64,000 bases of DNA from Pararhodobacter sp. Its GTDB lineage: Bacteria > Pseudomonadota > Alphaproteobacteria > Rhodobacterales > Rhodobacteraceae. The notes below the pieces were generated by a model. It was given only the letters and a program-made list of their open reading frames with translations, had not been told where the DNA came from and did not search any database. The stretch spans positions 62,001 through 126,000 of the forward strand of contig JAFIEK010000006.1 in the NCBI GenBank assembly GCA_020832545.1, read 5' to 3'. Within the stretch, counting starts at the first letter, position 1, and every line of letters begins with the position of its first letter. A program made the translations under genes and the position numbers. Shown here in pieces: positions 1 to 7,559 of the stretch.

Positions 1-1
1 T

Positions 2-295
2 GACCCGCCCGCCTTCGCCCCCAACAAACCGGCGCTGGAGGCGGGTTTGCGCGCTTATGAGCGTGTCGCCCGTCTGGCCGCGCCGCTGGTCGCACCGGGT
101 GGCTTTCTGGTGCTTTGTTCCTGCTCACATGCCGTTGATCTGGCCTCATTTCGCAATGCCTGTGGGCGCGGGATCGGGCGCGGGGGGCGGCGCGCGCAGC
201 TTCTGCACACCGGCTTTGCCGGGCCGGACCATCCGCAACTGCCGCAGCTGGCCGAAAGCGGCTACCTGAAAGCGCTGGTCTTCCGGCTGGACTGA
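2..295 (+). CDS. Class I SAM-dependent RNA methyltransferase, RlmI-like (C-terminal part)
   Basis: Open from the left edge, so only the last 97 residues are visible. The fragment begins with Asp-Pro-Pro-Ala-Phe, which fits the DPPxF catalytic-loop motif of RlmI-type 23S rRNA cytosine methyltransferases, and continues with a hydrophobic strand and a VLCSCSH segment typical of the end of that Rossmann fold. These enzymes transfer a methyl group from SAM to an rRNA cytosine in the cytoplasm. The N-terminal PUA domain and the SAM-binding glycine motif would lie outside the window. The stop codon overlaps the next start by one base (TGATG), so the two genes are probably co-translated. The exact rRNA target cannot be assigned. 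Confidence 0.75.
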   Translation, partial: DPPAFAPNKPALEAGLRAYERVARLAAPLVAPGGFLVLCSCSHAVDLASFRNACGRGIGRGGRRAQLLHTGFAGPDHPQLPQLAESGYLKALVFRLD

Positions 296-816
296 TGGCC
301 CAGAAGCGCGTTCTGCTCGATACCTGCGTTCTGTATCCGCCGATCCTGCGCGATTTCCTGCTGGCACTGGCCGCACGTGGGCTGTTTGCCCCGCTGTGGT
401 CAGACGGTATCGCGGCGGAATGGCTGCATCTGGCGGCGCGCGACGGGGCGGTGGATGTGCCAGCGCTTCTGGCGCGGATGGCGGCGCGCTGGCCTGAGGG
501 CAAGGTGGAACCGGGCGATGCGGCGGTGCTGGATCTGCCCGACACCGGGGACCGGCATGTGCTGGCCGCCGCCATCGCGGGCCGGGCCGATCTGATCCTG
601 ACCGCCAATCTGCGTGACTTTCCGCCCCGCGCACTGGGGCCGCACGGGTTGCGCGCCCGCGCGCCCGATGATTTCACCATGGACCTCTGGCTCGCCGCCC
701 CCGCCATCGTCGAGGATGAGGTTTCTGCCCTCTGGCCCGCGCTGACAGGCCGCCCCCTGCGCAATGCGTTGAAAAAGGCCGGGCTGCCGCGTCTGGGCAA
801 GGCGCTGGAGGTCTGA
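295..816 (+). CDS. PIN-domain protein without a visible antitoxin
   Basis: 173 residues. The N-terminal LLDTCVLYP supplies the first metal-binding aspartate (D9) of a PIN fold; E42, D86 (in TGDRH) and the N105/D108 pair in TANLRDF are the remaining expected acidic positions. PIN domains are Mg-dependent ribonucleases, and many are VapC toxins. The usual partner, a small DNA-binding antitoxin just upstream, is absent: the upstream gene is an RNA methyltransferase overlapping by one base, and the downstream gene is a transporter 3 bases away. It may therefore be an RNA-processing nuclease rather than a toxin. The fold is fairly sure; function and target are unknown. Confidence 0.7.
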   Translation: MAQKRVLLDTCVLYPPILRDFLLALAARGLFAPLWSDGIAAEWLHLAARDGAVDVPALLARMAARWPEGKVEPGDAAVLDLPDTGDRHVLAAAIAGRADLILTANLRDFPPRALGPHGLRARAPDDFTMDLWLAAPAIVEDEVSALWPALTGRPLRNALKKAGLPRLGKALEV

Positions 817-819
817 GCA

Positions 820-1716
820 ATGGATATCTGGGTATGGGTGACGATCGCGGCGGCGGCGGTGCAGACTCTGCGTTTTGTGCTGCAAAAGCGGCTCAAGGGG
901 CTGGGCCTGTCCACCGGCGGGGCGACGTTCTCGCGGTTTGTGTTCGCAGCCCCCATCGCCGGGGCCGCGCTGGTGGCGCTGATGGTCGCGCGCGGCGACA
1001 GTCTGCCCGCACTGCCTGCGGCCTTCTGGCTGTGGGCGATGGCCGGGGGGGCCGCGCAGATCATCGCCACCTTCTGCACCGTCGCGCTGTTTTCGGAACG
1101 CTCCTTTGCCGTCGGCATCGCGTTTACCAAGACCGAAGCCATTCTGGTTGCCGGGTTTTCGGCGCTCTTGCTGGCTGAGCCGGTCTCGCTACTGGGGTTG
1201 GTGGCAATCCTGACCGGCACGCTGGGCGTTCTGGTCCTGTCGCGCCCGGCGGGTGGCTGGACGGGGCAGGGCGCCAGCCACCGCGCATTGGTGCTGGGCC
1301 TGCTGGCGGGTGGGTTCTTTGGGCTGTCAGCCATCGGTTACCGCGCCGCAACGCTGGAGGTTGACCACCCGCTGGCGCTGTTTCGCGCACTGGTGGCGCT
1401 GGTCACGGCCACCGCCTTTCAGACGCTGGCCATGGCTTTGTGGCTGCGCTGGCGTGAACCGGGCGAACTGGCACGCGTGATGGTGCGGTGGCGGGCGGTG
1501 CTGCCGGTGGGGGTGACGGGTGTTCTGGGCAGCGCGGGCTGGTTCATCGCCTTTGCCCTGCAAAACGCGGCCTATGTGCGTAGCCTCGGCCAGATCGAGC
1601 TGATCTTTTCGATCCTTGCCTCGGTGGTGTTCTTTCGTGAAAAGGTCCGGCTGGTCGAAGTGCTGGGCATGGCGCTGCTGGCGGTATCGATCATCATGAT
1701 CGTCGCGCTGATCTGA
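820..1716 (+). CDS. EamA/DMT-family transporter
   Basis: 298 residues made almost wholly of about ten hydrophobic helices arranged as two similar halves, as in EamA (RhaT/RarD-like) drug/metabolite transporters of the inner membrane. The C-terminal half ends with the usual QIELIFS helix followed by FFREKV and a final hydrophobic helix. The ATG comes 3 bases after the PIN gene stop, so the first three genes look like one transcript. Members of this family export amino acids, nucleosides or other metabolites. Nothing here fixes the substrate. Confidence 0.8.
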   Translation: MDIWVWVTIAAAAVQTLRFVLQKRLKGLGLSTGGATFSRFVFAAPIAGAALVALMVARGDSLPALPAAFWLWAMAGGAAQIIATFCTVALFSERSFAVGIAFTKTEAILVAGFSALLLAEPVSLLGLVAILTGTLGVLVLSRPAGGWTGQGASHRALVLGLLAGGFFGLSAIGYRAATLEVDHPLALFRALVALVTATAFQTLAMALWLRWREPGELARVMVRWRAVLPVGVTGVLGSAGWFIAFALQNAAYVRSLGQIELIFSILASVVFFREKVRLVEVLGMALLAVSIIMIVALI

Positions 1717-1738
1717 AGCCAGATATGCAAAAGGGGCT

Positions 1739-1767
1739 GGGATTTGGCAGCCATTGCGCTATCGTAA
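1739..1767 (+). promoter_or_regulatory. Candidate ECF-type promoter of the sigma/anti-sigma pair
   Basis: GGGATT at 1739-1744 and TCGTAA at 1762-1767 are 17 bases apart, resembling the GGAAC / CGT spacing of ECF promoters. It lies 36 bases before the preferred GTG start, and ECF genes are often self-regulated. This is a pattern match in a short gap and is weak evidence. Confidence 0.3.
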
Positions 1768-1803
1768 AGCGGGGGAGTGCAACGCGAAGGGAGAGCGCGG
1801 GGC

Positions 1804-2340
1804 GTGTTCAAAGACCAGCATCATGAGTGGCTGCGCGGGTTCCGGCGCAATCTATTCGGTTATGCCTGCGCGCTGACCACAGACACGGCGCGTGCCGAAG
1901 ACCTGTATCAGGATGCGCTGGTGCGCGCGATGGCAGCACGCTCGGTGCCCGCTGAACAGATCAGCTTCCGGGTGTGGATGTTCCGGTTGCTGCGCAACCT
2001 CTGGATCGACAGCCTGCGCGCGCGCAAACGCCGGATTGCGCTTATGGATGAGCAGGCCGGGGTTGATTGCGACGACCGTTTCACCACTGGCGGCGAAGAG
2101 CGGGTGGTGAACCAGATGGCTGTGCGACAGGCCTTCATGCAGCTGTCCAAGGATCACCGCGACGTTCTGGCACTGGTGGACATCGGGGGCTTCAGCTATG
2201 ACGAGGCGGCAACTTTGCTAGACGTGCCCCGGGGAACCATCATGAGCCGTGTCAGCCGCGCCCGTTCCGCTTTGGCCTGCCAGTTGGCAGAAGGGCCGGT
2301 GGTGGGGCTTCCGCTGACGACAAGGCGGCGGGCGCTATGA
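1804..2340 (+). CDS. ECF-family RNA polymerase sigma factor
   Basis: 178 residues from the GTG at 1804. I prefer this start because GGGAG lies about ten bases upstream; a GTG at 1777 would add nine residues but has its purine run directly against it. Region 2 is visible as LYQDALVRAM followed by RVWMFRLLRNLWIDSLRARKR (core binding and -10 recognition). Region 4 is DHRDVLALVDIGGFSYDEAATLLDVPRGTIMSRVSRAR, a helix-turn-helix for the -35 element. There is no extra C-terminal domain. It overlaps the anti-sigma gene by four bases (ATGA), the usual arrangement of a sigma factor with its antagonist. The inducing signal cannot be read from sequence. Confidence 0.88.
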   Translation: MFKDQHHEWLRGFRRNLFGYACALTTDTARAEDLYQDALVRAMAARSVPAEQISFRVWMFRLLRNLWIDSLRARKRRIALMDEQAGVDCDDRFTTGGEERVVNQMAVRQAFMQLSKDHRDVLALVDIGGFSYDEAATLLDVPRGTIMSRVSRARSALACQLAEGPVVGLPLTTRRRAL

Positions 2341-3107
2341 CTGTCGCGCCGGTGCCTGATTCCACCCTCAACGCCTATGTCGATGGCGAGTTGAGCAGCC
2401 ACGAGGCCGCCGCGCTGGCCCACCGTGCGGCGCATGACCCGGGTGTCGCTGCGCGGATTGCCCAGCTGCATCACATCAAGGCCGCCGTGGGTGCGCTGGC
2501 CGATGATCTGGATTTTGCCGACCCGCCAGAGTTTTCACGCCCCTCGCGGGCATTACGCTGGCCGCGCCGCGCGCTTTTTGCCGTGGCCGCGGTGCTGGTG
2601 TTGGCGCTGGGTGTGGCCCGGGTGCTGGTGCCTCAAACCGGCCCCGACACCGCGGTTGAGACTGCCCGCAGCCCGCTGGTGGAGGGTCATGACAGCTGGT
2701 CGGCCGCGTTCGAGCGCAGCCATGACGTGCCGGTCGCCCCGGAATGGCTGGAAGGGCTGATGACGGCCACCGGCCTGACGCTGGTACATGCCGCGCCCAG
2801 TGTAGCGGGAACGGACCGGGTGATGCATTACGCCTTTGTCGGGGCCAACGACTGCCGGCTCAGCCTGTTCGAACACCTGATGCCCGGCGAAGTGGATATG
2901 GCGCTGAGTGTCGAGTTCGAGGGCGCGCTTTCGACCGCGCGGTGGCAGATGCACGGCTTTGGCTACACGATGGTCGCGCGCGACATGGACCGCGCCCGCT
3001 TCACCACCATCGCCGCCGCCGTGCTGGACGTCACCCGCATCCGGGCGCCGGTGGGCGAAGCGATTGTCGCCAGCCTGCGCGCGGCACGCCAGCGCTGCAC
3101 GGTGTGA
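2337..3107 (+). CDS. Membrane-anchored anti-sigma factor
   Basis: 256 residues. The first 50 or so resemble the sigma-binding anti-sigma domain (NAYVDGELSSHEAAALAHRAAHDPGVAARIAQL). A single membrane helix follows at roughly residues 78-98 (LFAVAAVLVLALGVARVLV), leaving a periplasmic domain of about 150 residues that could sense a signal. I see no HxxxCxxC zinc motif, so it is not a ZAS-type (ChrR/RsrA) redox anti-sigma. The ATGA overlap with the sigma gene supports the pairing. It should hold the sigma factor at the inner membrane until the periplasmic part is altered or cut. The periplasmic domain family was not identified. Confidence 0.75.
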   Translation: MTVAPVPDSTLNAYVDGELSSHEAAALAHRAAHDPGVAARIAQLHHIKAAVGALADDLDFADPPEFSRPSRALRWPRRALFAVAAVLVLALGVARVLVPQTGPDTAVETARSPLVEGHDSWSAAFERSHDVPVAPEWLEGLMTATGLTLVHAAPSVAGTDRVMHYAFVGANDCRLSLFEHLMPGEVDMALSVEFEGALSTARWQMHGFGYTMVARDMDRARFTTIAAAVLDVTRIRAPVGEAIVASLRAARQRCTV

Positions 3108-3196
3108 GGTGGGGCTGGAATTGCCGAATTCATTGATCGGCGCCACAGGGCGCGAAGAGCCCGAAGTAGACATCCAGCGGCGGATCCAAATCGCCA

Positions 3197-3769
3197 CTAT
3201 GCTATTGGTAGATCGCTTCGCTCACCAAGTCCAAATCCTTTTAGCATCCAAATCGTGGACTTTGCCGGTAGCAGCGCCTTTCTACCTTTTAGACCTCTTA
3301 AATCACCATATGGATTCTTCTGAGTTTTCTCTTTGACAAAAGCGCCAAGTAATTTCATATATTCTATAGAGTGGTATATTGCTTCTCTGCGCTTTGGATT
3401 GGTCGTGTTCTTGCCGTGAATTATTTTATTTCTAATATCCTGAGCTTTCGAAAGATGATCTTTTGCTTGTATGGGGATACCTGACGAGAATACATTCTTG
3501 AAGATTGTTGCATACTTTTCCGATGTGAAGTGTTGTTTCTCAAGTTCAGTATCAACCTTTTTTGAGTCGCATTCATGGATGCGCACAAGGCCGCATTTGA
3601 GCGCTCGGTGGTGGCCCTCTTCTAACTTCATAAAGCAGTATGCGAGTGCAATTTCATAGTTATTTCCATTGGCGAGCAATGGCTCTAATTTGCTAAGATA
3701 AACTCTTACGTCTTGGTCCATGCCGTCGTAGATATCTTTCAGGCCTTTATAACTTTTGGGTAATGCCAA
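3197..3769 (-). CDS. Orphan HEPN-domain-like protein
   Basis: 190 residues from a TTG at 3769, preceded by GGAG about eight bases upstream; an in-frame stop lies 18 bases before the TTG, and the only nearby alternative is Met17. The centre contains DIRNKIIHGK, with R113-N114 and H118 forming the R-x4-H signature of HEPN RNases, and most of the chain is predicted helical. HEPN domains are typical of toxins, abortive-infection proteins and RNA-cleaving defence factors. The gene is clearly richer in A+T than its neighbours and rich in Lys, Asn and Ile codons, which suggests recent acquisition. No antitoxin-like partner (MNT, HTH) is adjacent. Its activity is unproven. Confidence 0.6.
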   Translation of the reverse strand: MALPKSYKGLKDIYDGMDQDVRVYLSKLEPLLANGNNYEIALAYCFMKLEEGHHRALKCGLVRIHECDSKKVDTELEKQHFTSEKYATIFKNVFSSGIPIQAKDHLSKAQDIRNKIIHGKNTTNPKRREAIYHSIEYMKLLGAFVKEKTQKNPYGDLRGLKGRKALLPAKSTIWMLKGFGLGERSDLPIA

Positions 3770-4009
3770 CGGCGAACTCCATACTAGTTATTTCTATCCA
3801 TCAGGTTCTTTCGTGGCAGCGTATCGATGAATCCCGCAACTTGGAAGAGGAAAAAAGCATTTTGAGACGCAGAGGCACCGCCCCTCCGTCCCGCAAAGCT
3901 GGCATGTTTCTGGACGGTGTTCCTTCACTTTCCCGCTGTGCTTTGTAAGCAGATTATTCGGGCAAGGCCCGGTGTGCATGAATTCTCTCTTCACCTCCCG
4001 CCCCCGCGC
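3770..4009. other. Low-GC gap between the HEPN gene and lysR
   Basis: The gap holds the leader of the HEPN gene and about 200 bases of lower-GC DNA. A short minus-strand open frame (3794-3994) encodes a cysteine-rich 66-residue peptide with CQLCG, but it has no clear ribosome binding site and I recognise no family. It may be a gene remnant carried in with the HEPN gene. No terminal repeats or transposase remnant were recognised. Confidence 0.35.
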
Positions 4010-4912
4010 TCAGACCTGCGGTGCCATGAAGCTGCGGCGGAAGTAGTCATAGAGCAGTTGCTGCTCGGGCGAGAATTCGGTGTTGCGCCGCCATGCCAGC
4101 CCCACATCCATTGACGGCACCGCGTAATCGGTCTGCACGGTATGCAGCCGCTTGCCCTCCAGCGACCATGGCCGGTAGACCATATCCGACAGGATGGTCA
4201 CGCCCTGATGATCCGCCACCATCGAGCGCACAGCCTCGATGGACGAGGTGCGCAACTTGATGCGCGGCTGGGCCTTTTGCAGCGACCAGTATTTCATGGA
4301 ACTGTGCGCCGCCTCATCGACGGTCAGGAGGATGTAATCTTCCTCGGCGATTTCCTCCATCGTCACCTTGCGGCGCTGGGAAAAGCGGTGGCTGTTGCCC
4401 ACCCAGAGCCGCCGGGGCGAGCGAAAGAGGGTTTCGGTATCCAGTTCAGGTGTGGTGATGTTCGAGGTCAGAATGACCGCCATGTCGAAGCGGTTCGACA
4501 TCAGCCCCTCTTCGATCGCCTCGCGGTTCAGTTCATGCAGGTTGATCGTCAGCTCCGGGTGCAGGCGGCGCAACCGGCCCAGATGATAGGGCAGGAAATA
4601 TCCGATCACCGTATAGGTGGCGGCGATTGTCAGCGTGCCGGTCAGCGCTGTGGCCCGGTAGCGCAGGTTGCGCGCCTCTTCGATCTTGGCGAGCACCTCA
4701 TAGGCCACCGCCAGCAACTCGCGCCCCGGCGGCGTCAGCTCCATGCCTTGGGGGCTGCGTTCGAACAGTCGCAGGCCGATATCGCCCTCCAGTTCACGGA
4801 TCGCCGTGGTGATCGAGGATTGTGAGACCGACAGCGATACCGCCGCCCGGCTGACCTGCCCGGATTCGGCGGTGGCCACAAAGTACTTCAGCTGTCGCAC
4901 ACGCATGGCCAA
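4010..4912 (-). CDS. LysR-family regulator of the divergent LamB/carboxylase operon
   Basis: 300 residues, the usual length for LysR. The N-terminal winged helix reads RQLKYFVATAESGQVSRAA and SVSQSSITTAIRELEGDIGLRLFER, followed by the linker helix and an effector-binding domain from about residue 90. It is transcribed away from the 5135-13138 operon. The shared gap carries two perfect copies of a T-N11-A dyad, one 11-13 bases upstream of this gene's start and one in front of the operon, as expected for a LysR protein that represses itself and activates its neighbour. The co-inducer is probably the transported compound or a product. The start could also be the second Met at 4906. Confidence 0.88.
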   Translation of the reverse strand: MAMRVRQLKYFVATAESGQVSRAAVSLSVSQSSITTAIRELEGDIGLRLFERSPQGMELTPPGRELLAVAYEVLAKIEEARNLRYRATALTGTLTIAATYTVIGYFLPYHLGRLRRLHPELTINLHELNREAIEEGLMSNRFDMAVILTSNITTPELDTETLFRSPRRLWVGNSHRFSQRRKVTMEEIAEEDYILLTVDEAAHSSMKYWSLQKAQPRIKLRTSSIEAVRSMVADHQGVTILSDMVYRPWSLEGKRLHTVQTDYAVPSMDVGLAWRRNTEFSPEQQLLYDYFRRSFMAPQV

Positions 4913-4922
4913 GCCCCCGTCT

Positions 4923-4939
4923 GTATCGGAAAATCCGAA
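4923..4939 (-). promoter_or_regulatory. LysR-type operator, copy 1
   Basis: The 17 bases GTATCGGAAAATCCGAA contain the dyad TCGGA-AAA-TCCGA, an exact T-N11-A LysR box. The site begins 11 bases upstream of the lysR start, so binding would block lysR expression. The same 17 bases recur as the reverse complement at 5044-5060. Confidence 0.75.
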
Positions 4940-5043
4940 AATGCATCGTCAAAAAATCAGATAATGGAAGGCATCAGAATTTGCAACTCGCCTGTGAATG
5001 CTTGTTATTATTAGATTTGCAGGGGGTTGGGCGGCCAGGGGCG

Positions 5044-5060
5044 TTCGGATTTTCCGATAC
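5044..5060 (+). promoter_or_regulatory. LysR-type operator, copy 2
   Basis: This is the exact reverse complement of the site at 4923-4939 and contains TCGGATTTTCCGA at 5045-5057. Its centre is about 84 bases upstream of the pxpA start, a suitable place for an activator-binding site. The centres of the two copies are about 120 bases apart, which would allow looping or cooperative binding by a LysR tetramer. Confidence 0.75.
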
Positions 5061-5134
5061 TGAACCAACAGAATTGAGAAATTTACTAATGACGAAGATC
5101 CGGCATACTGTTGATGAAACGAGGGTGGAGCGCA

Positions 5135-5917
5135 ATGAAACGCATCATTGATCTGAACTGCGACATGGGCGAGGGCTTTGGCCACTGGAGCTATGGTGAC
5201 GCCCCTGATGAGGCCCTGATGGCGGTGATCAGCTCGGCCAATGTCGCCACCGGCTTCCACGCGGGCGATCCCAGCCTGATGAACCGGGTTGTGGCGCTGG
5301 CCAAGGATCATGGGGTCAATATCGGCGCACATCCGGCCTACCGCGATCTGCAGGGCTTCGGGCGGCGCTACATGAAGTGTTCCGATGAAGAACTGGTCAA
5401 CGACATCATCTATCAGATTGGTGCGCTGCGTGAATTCTGCCGCCGTCACGGCGTGCGCCTGCAACATGTCAAACCGCACGGCGCGCTTTACATGGAGGCA
5501 GCGACGAACGAGAGCCTGTCGAACCATCTGGTGGAGGTGCTGCGCGCCTGTGCGCCGGAGCTGATGTTGTTTTGCATGGATATATCCGTCACATATACGG
5601 TGGCGCGGTCTTTCGGCCAGCCGGTGATCCGCGAGTTCTACGCGGACCGCGAATATGACAGTTCAGGCTCTATCGTCTTTGCCCGCAAGGTCGCCCAGTT
5701 CGACCCCGACCAGATCGCCCGCAAATGCCTGCGCGCCTGCCGTGAAGGGCGGGTGGAGACGGTGGAGGGCGGCGATATCCCCATCGCGTTTGACTCGATC
5801 TGCTTTCATTCCGACACCCCCGGTGCGCTGGAGATCGGCCGCGCGGTGCGCGCCGCCCTGACTGAAAACGGCATCTCTATCGCCTCGGCGACGACGGTGC
5901 TGGAAACTGCTGCCTGA
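5135..5917 (+). CDS. pxpA: LamB/YcsF family protein, 5-oxoprolinase subunit A-like
   Basis: 260 residues from the ATG at 5135, chosen because GGTGGAG sits just upstream and because the protein then starts with the family's N-terminus ([11 protein letters not shown]). Conserved family blocks follow: [24 protein letters not shown] and HVKPHGALY, with histidines suited to metal or catalysis. PxpA works with PxpB and PxpC to open 5-oxoproline (pyroglutamate) to glutamate using ATP in the cytoplasm. Here, unlike the plain pxpABC operons, a biotin carrier and a biotin carboxylase lie between subunit A and subunits B/C, so the substrate or mechanism may differ. It is the first gene of the operon and follows the second LysR box. 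Confidence 0.85.
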   Translation: MKRIIDLNCDMGEGFGHWSYGDAPDEALMAVISSANVATGFHAGDPSLMNRVVALAKDHGVNIGAHPAYRDLQGFGRRYMKCSDEELVNDIIYQIGALREFCRRHGVRLQHVKPHGALYMEAATNESLSNHLVEVLRACAPELMLFCMDISVTYTVARSFGQPVIREFYADREYDSSGSIVFARKVAQFDPDQIARKCLRACREGRVETVEGGDIPIAFDSICFHSDTPGALEIGRAVRAALTENGISIASATTVLETAA

Positions 5918-5944
5918 AACGCTGCCTGACAGGAGAGACTGACC

Positions 5945-6178
5945 ATGCCCGATATCCTTTCCCCCCTTCCCGGCACTTTCTACCACGCTCCGGACCCCAA
6001 GGCAGAGGCCTTCAAGAAGCCCGGCGACGCGGTCGCCGCCGAGGATACGATCGGACTGGTGGAGGTGATGAAGACCTTTATCGAGGTCAAGGCCGAGGTC
6101 GAGGGCACCTTCGACGGCTATGTGGCCGGCAACGCAGAGCCGGTTCAGGCCGGCGACACGCTGGCAAAGGTGCGCTGA
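5945..6178 (+). CDS. Small biotin carboxyl carrier protein
   Basis: 77 residues, a free-standing biotinyl domain without the long Ala/Pro linker of AccB. The biotinylated lysine should be K43 in EVMKT (AccB elsewhere in this window has EAMKT). The domain opens with LSPLPGTFY, matching the first strand of biotinyl domains, and closes with VQAGDTLAKV. It should be biotinylated by BirA, charged with CO2 by the adjacent biotin carboxylase, and deliver carboxyl groups to the KipI/KipA pair. It lies 27 bases after pxpA and 3 bases before the carboxylase gene, so co-expression is almost certain. Confidence 0.87.
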   Translation: MPDILSPLPGTFYHAPDPKAEAFKKPGDAVAAEDTIGLVEVMKTFIEVKAEVEGTFDGYVAGNAEPVQAGDTLAKVR

Positions 6179-6181
6179 GCC

Positions 6182-7549
6182 ATGGCGATCCGCAAACTTC
6201 TTGTTGCCAACCGCGGCGAGATTGCGGTTCGCATCATCCGCGCCGCAAAGTCGCTGGGTATCGCCACGGTTCAGGTGCATTCCGAGGCGGACACAGAAAT
6301 GCTGGCCGTCCGGCTGGCCGATGAGGCCATTTGCATCGGCCCGGCGGCGGCGGCAAAGTCGTATCTGTCGATCCCGGCGATAATGAAAGCCGCGCAGGAT
6401 ACGGGCGCCGATGCCGTCCATCCGGGCTATGGCTTTCTGTCCGAGAACCCCCGCTTTGCCCGCGCCGTGGCCGATGCCGGGCTGATCTTTGTCGGCCCTG
6501 ATGCCGCGACCATAGAGCGGATGGGTGACAAGGTCGCCGCCCGCATCGCCGCCGAGGCGGCGGGCGTGCCGGTGGTGCCCGGTTCCAAAGGCCGGGTTGA
6601 GGATGAGGCCACCGCGATGGAGGCCGCACTTACTGTGGGCTTTCCGGTGCTGATCAAGGCCGCTGCCGGGGGCGGCGGCAAGGGTATCCGCATCGCCCAT
6701 GACGCGGACGAACTGGCACGCCTTGCCCCGCAGGCCCGCGCAGAGGCCGAGGCGGCCTTTGGCGATGGCGGGCTCTATATCGAAAAGGTCATCGTCAACC
6801 CGCGCCATATCGAAGTGCAGGTTCTGGGTGACGGCAAGAACGCCGTGCATTGCTATGAGCGTGAATGCTCGCTGCAACGCCGCCGCCAGAAGGTCTGGGA
6901 AGAGGCAGGGGCCTTTGGTCTGTCCGACGCCACCCGCGCCTCGCTTTGCGACAGTGCAGTCGCGCTGGCCAAAGCGGTGGGCTACAGCGGCGCGGGCACG
7001 GTTGAATACCTGTATGACGATGCCAGCGGGGACTACTACTTTATCGAGATGAACACCCGCATTCAGGTCGAACACCCGGTCACCGAGATGGTCACCGGCA
7101 TCGATCTGGTGGCCGAGATGCTGAAGATTGCAGGCGGCGCGCCCTTGTCGCTGCGGCAAGACCAGATCGCGGTCACCGGCCATGCGATCGAAGTGCGCAT
7201 CAATGCCGAAGACCCGTTGCGCCAGTTCATGCCCTTTCCCGGCAAGCTGACGTCCCTTCAGGTGCCGCAAGGCGAAGGCATCCGCTTCGATCACTTTCTT
7301 TATGAAGGCTACCAGATCCCGCCATTCTACGATTCGCTTCTGGGCAAGCTGATCGTGCACGCGCCTACACGCGCGGCGGCGATCGACAAGATGGCCGAGG
7401 CCCTGAGCACGCTTGAACTGGGCGGGCTCAAGACAACGATCCCCTTGCACCGGGCGCTTGCCGCATCCCCGGATCTGCGCGCGGGGCAAGTTCATACGCT
7501 GTGGCTGGAGCCATGGCTCGCAGCCGGAAACCTGACTGCACCAGCATAG
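6182..7549 (+). CDS. Biotin carboxylase subunit (accessory, AccC-like)
   Basis: 455 residues with the complete biotin carboxylase layout: N-terminal RKLLVANRGEIAVRIIRAAK, an ATP-grasp glycine loop GGGGKG at 163-168, and the signature [15 protein letters not shown] at 288-302. It uses ATP and bicarbonate to carboxylate biotin on the carrier protein. It is not the housekeeping AccC, which is at 36243. The segment HCYERECSLQRRRQK (223-237) differs from [15 protein letters not shown] in that protein. Placement with a carrier and KipI/KipA suggests a split form of a urea-carboxylase-like enzyme rather than acetyl-CoA carboxylase. Confidence 0.88.
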   Translation: MAIRKLLVANRGEIAVRIIRAAKSLGIATVQVHSEADTEMLAVRLADEAICIGPAAAAKSYLSIPAIMKAAQDTGADAVHPGYGFLSENPRFARAVADAGLIFVGPDAATIERMGDKVAARIAAEAAGVPVVPGSKGRVEDEATAMEAALTVGFPVLIKAAAGGGGKGIRIAHDADELARLAPQARAEAEAAFGDGGLYIEKVIVNPRHIEVQVLGDGKNAVHCYERECSLQRRRQKVWEEAGAFGLSDATRASLCDSAVALAKAVGYSGAGTVEYLYDDASGDYYFIEMNTRIQVEHPVTEMVTGIDLVAEMLKIAGGAPLSLRQDQIAVTGHAIEVRINAEDPLRQFMPFPGKLTSLQVPQGEGIRFDHFLYEGYQIPPFYDSLLGKLIVHAPTRAAAIDKMAEALSTLELGGLKTTIPLHRALAASPDLRAGQVHTLWLEPWLAAGNLTAPA

Positions 7550-7559
7550 GAGGGACGAC

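Noticed and set aside
295-816. VapBC toxin-antitoxin module
   Set aside because: No small antitoxin frame is next to the PIN gene; only the nuclease is supported.
5663-7495. Long open frame antisense to pxpA, the biotin carrier and the biotin carboxylase
   Set aside because: It mirrors three clear genes with family motifs on the plus strand; high-GC codon use keeps the opposite frame free of stops. The translation shows no recognisable domain.
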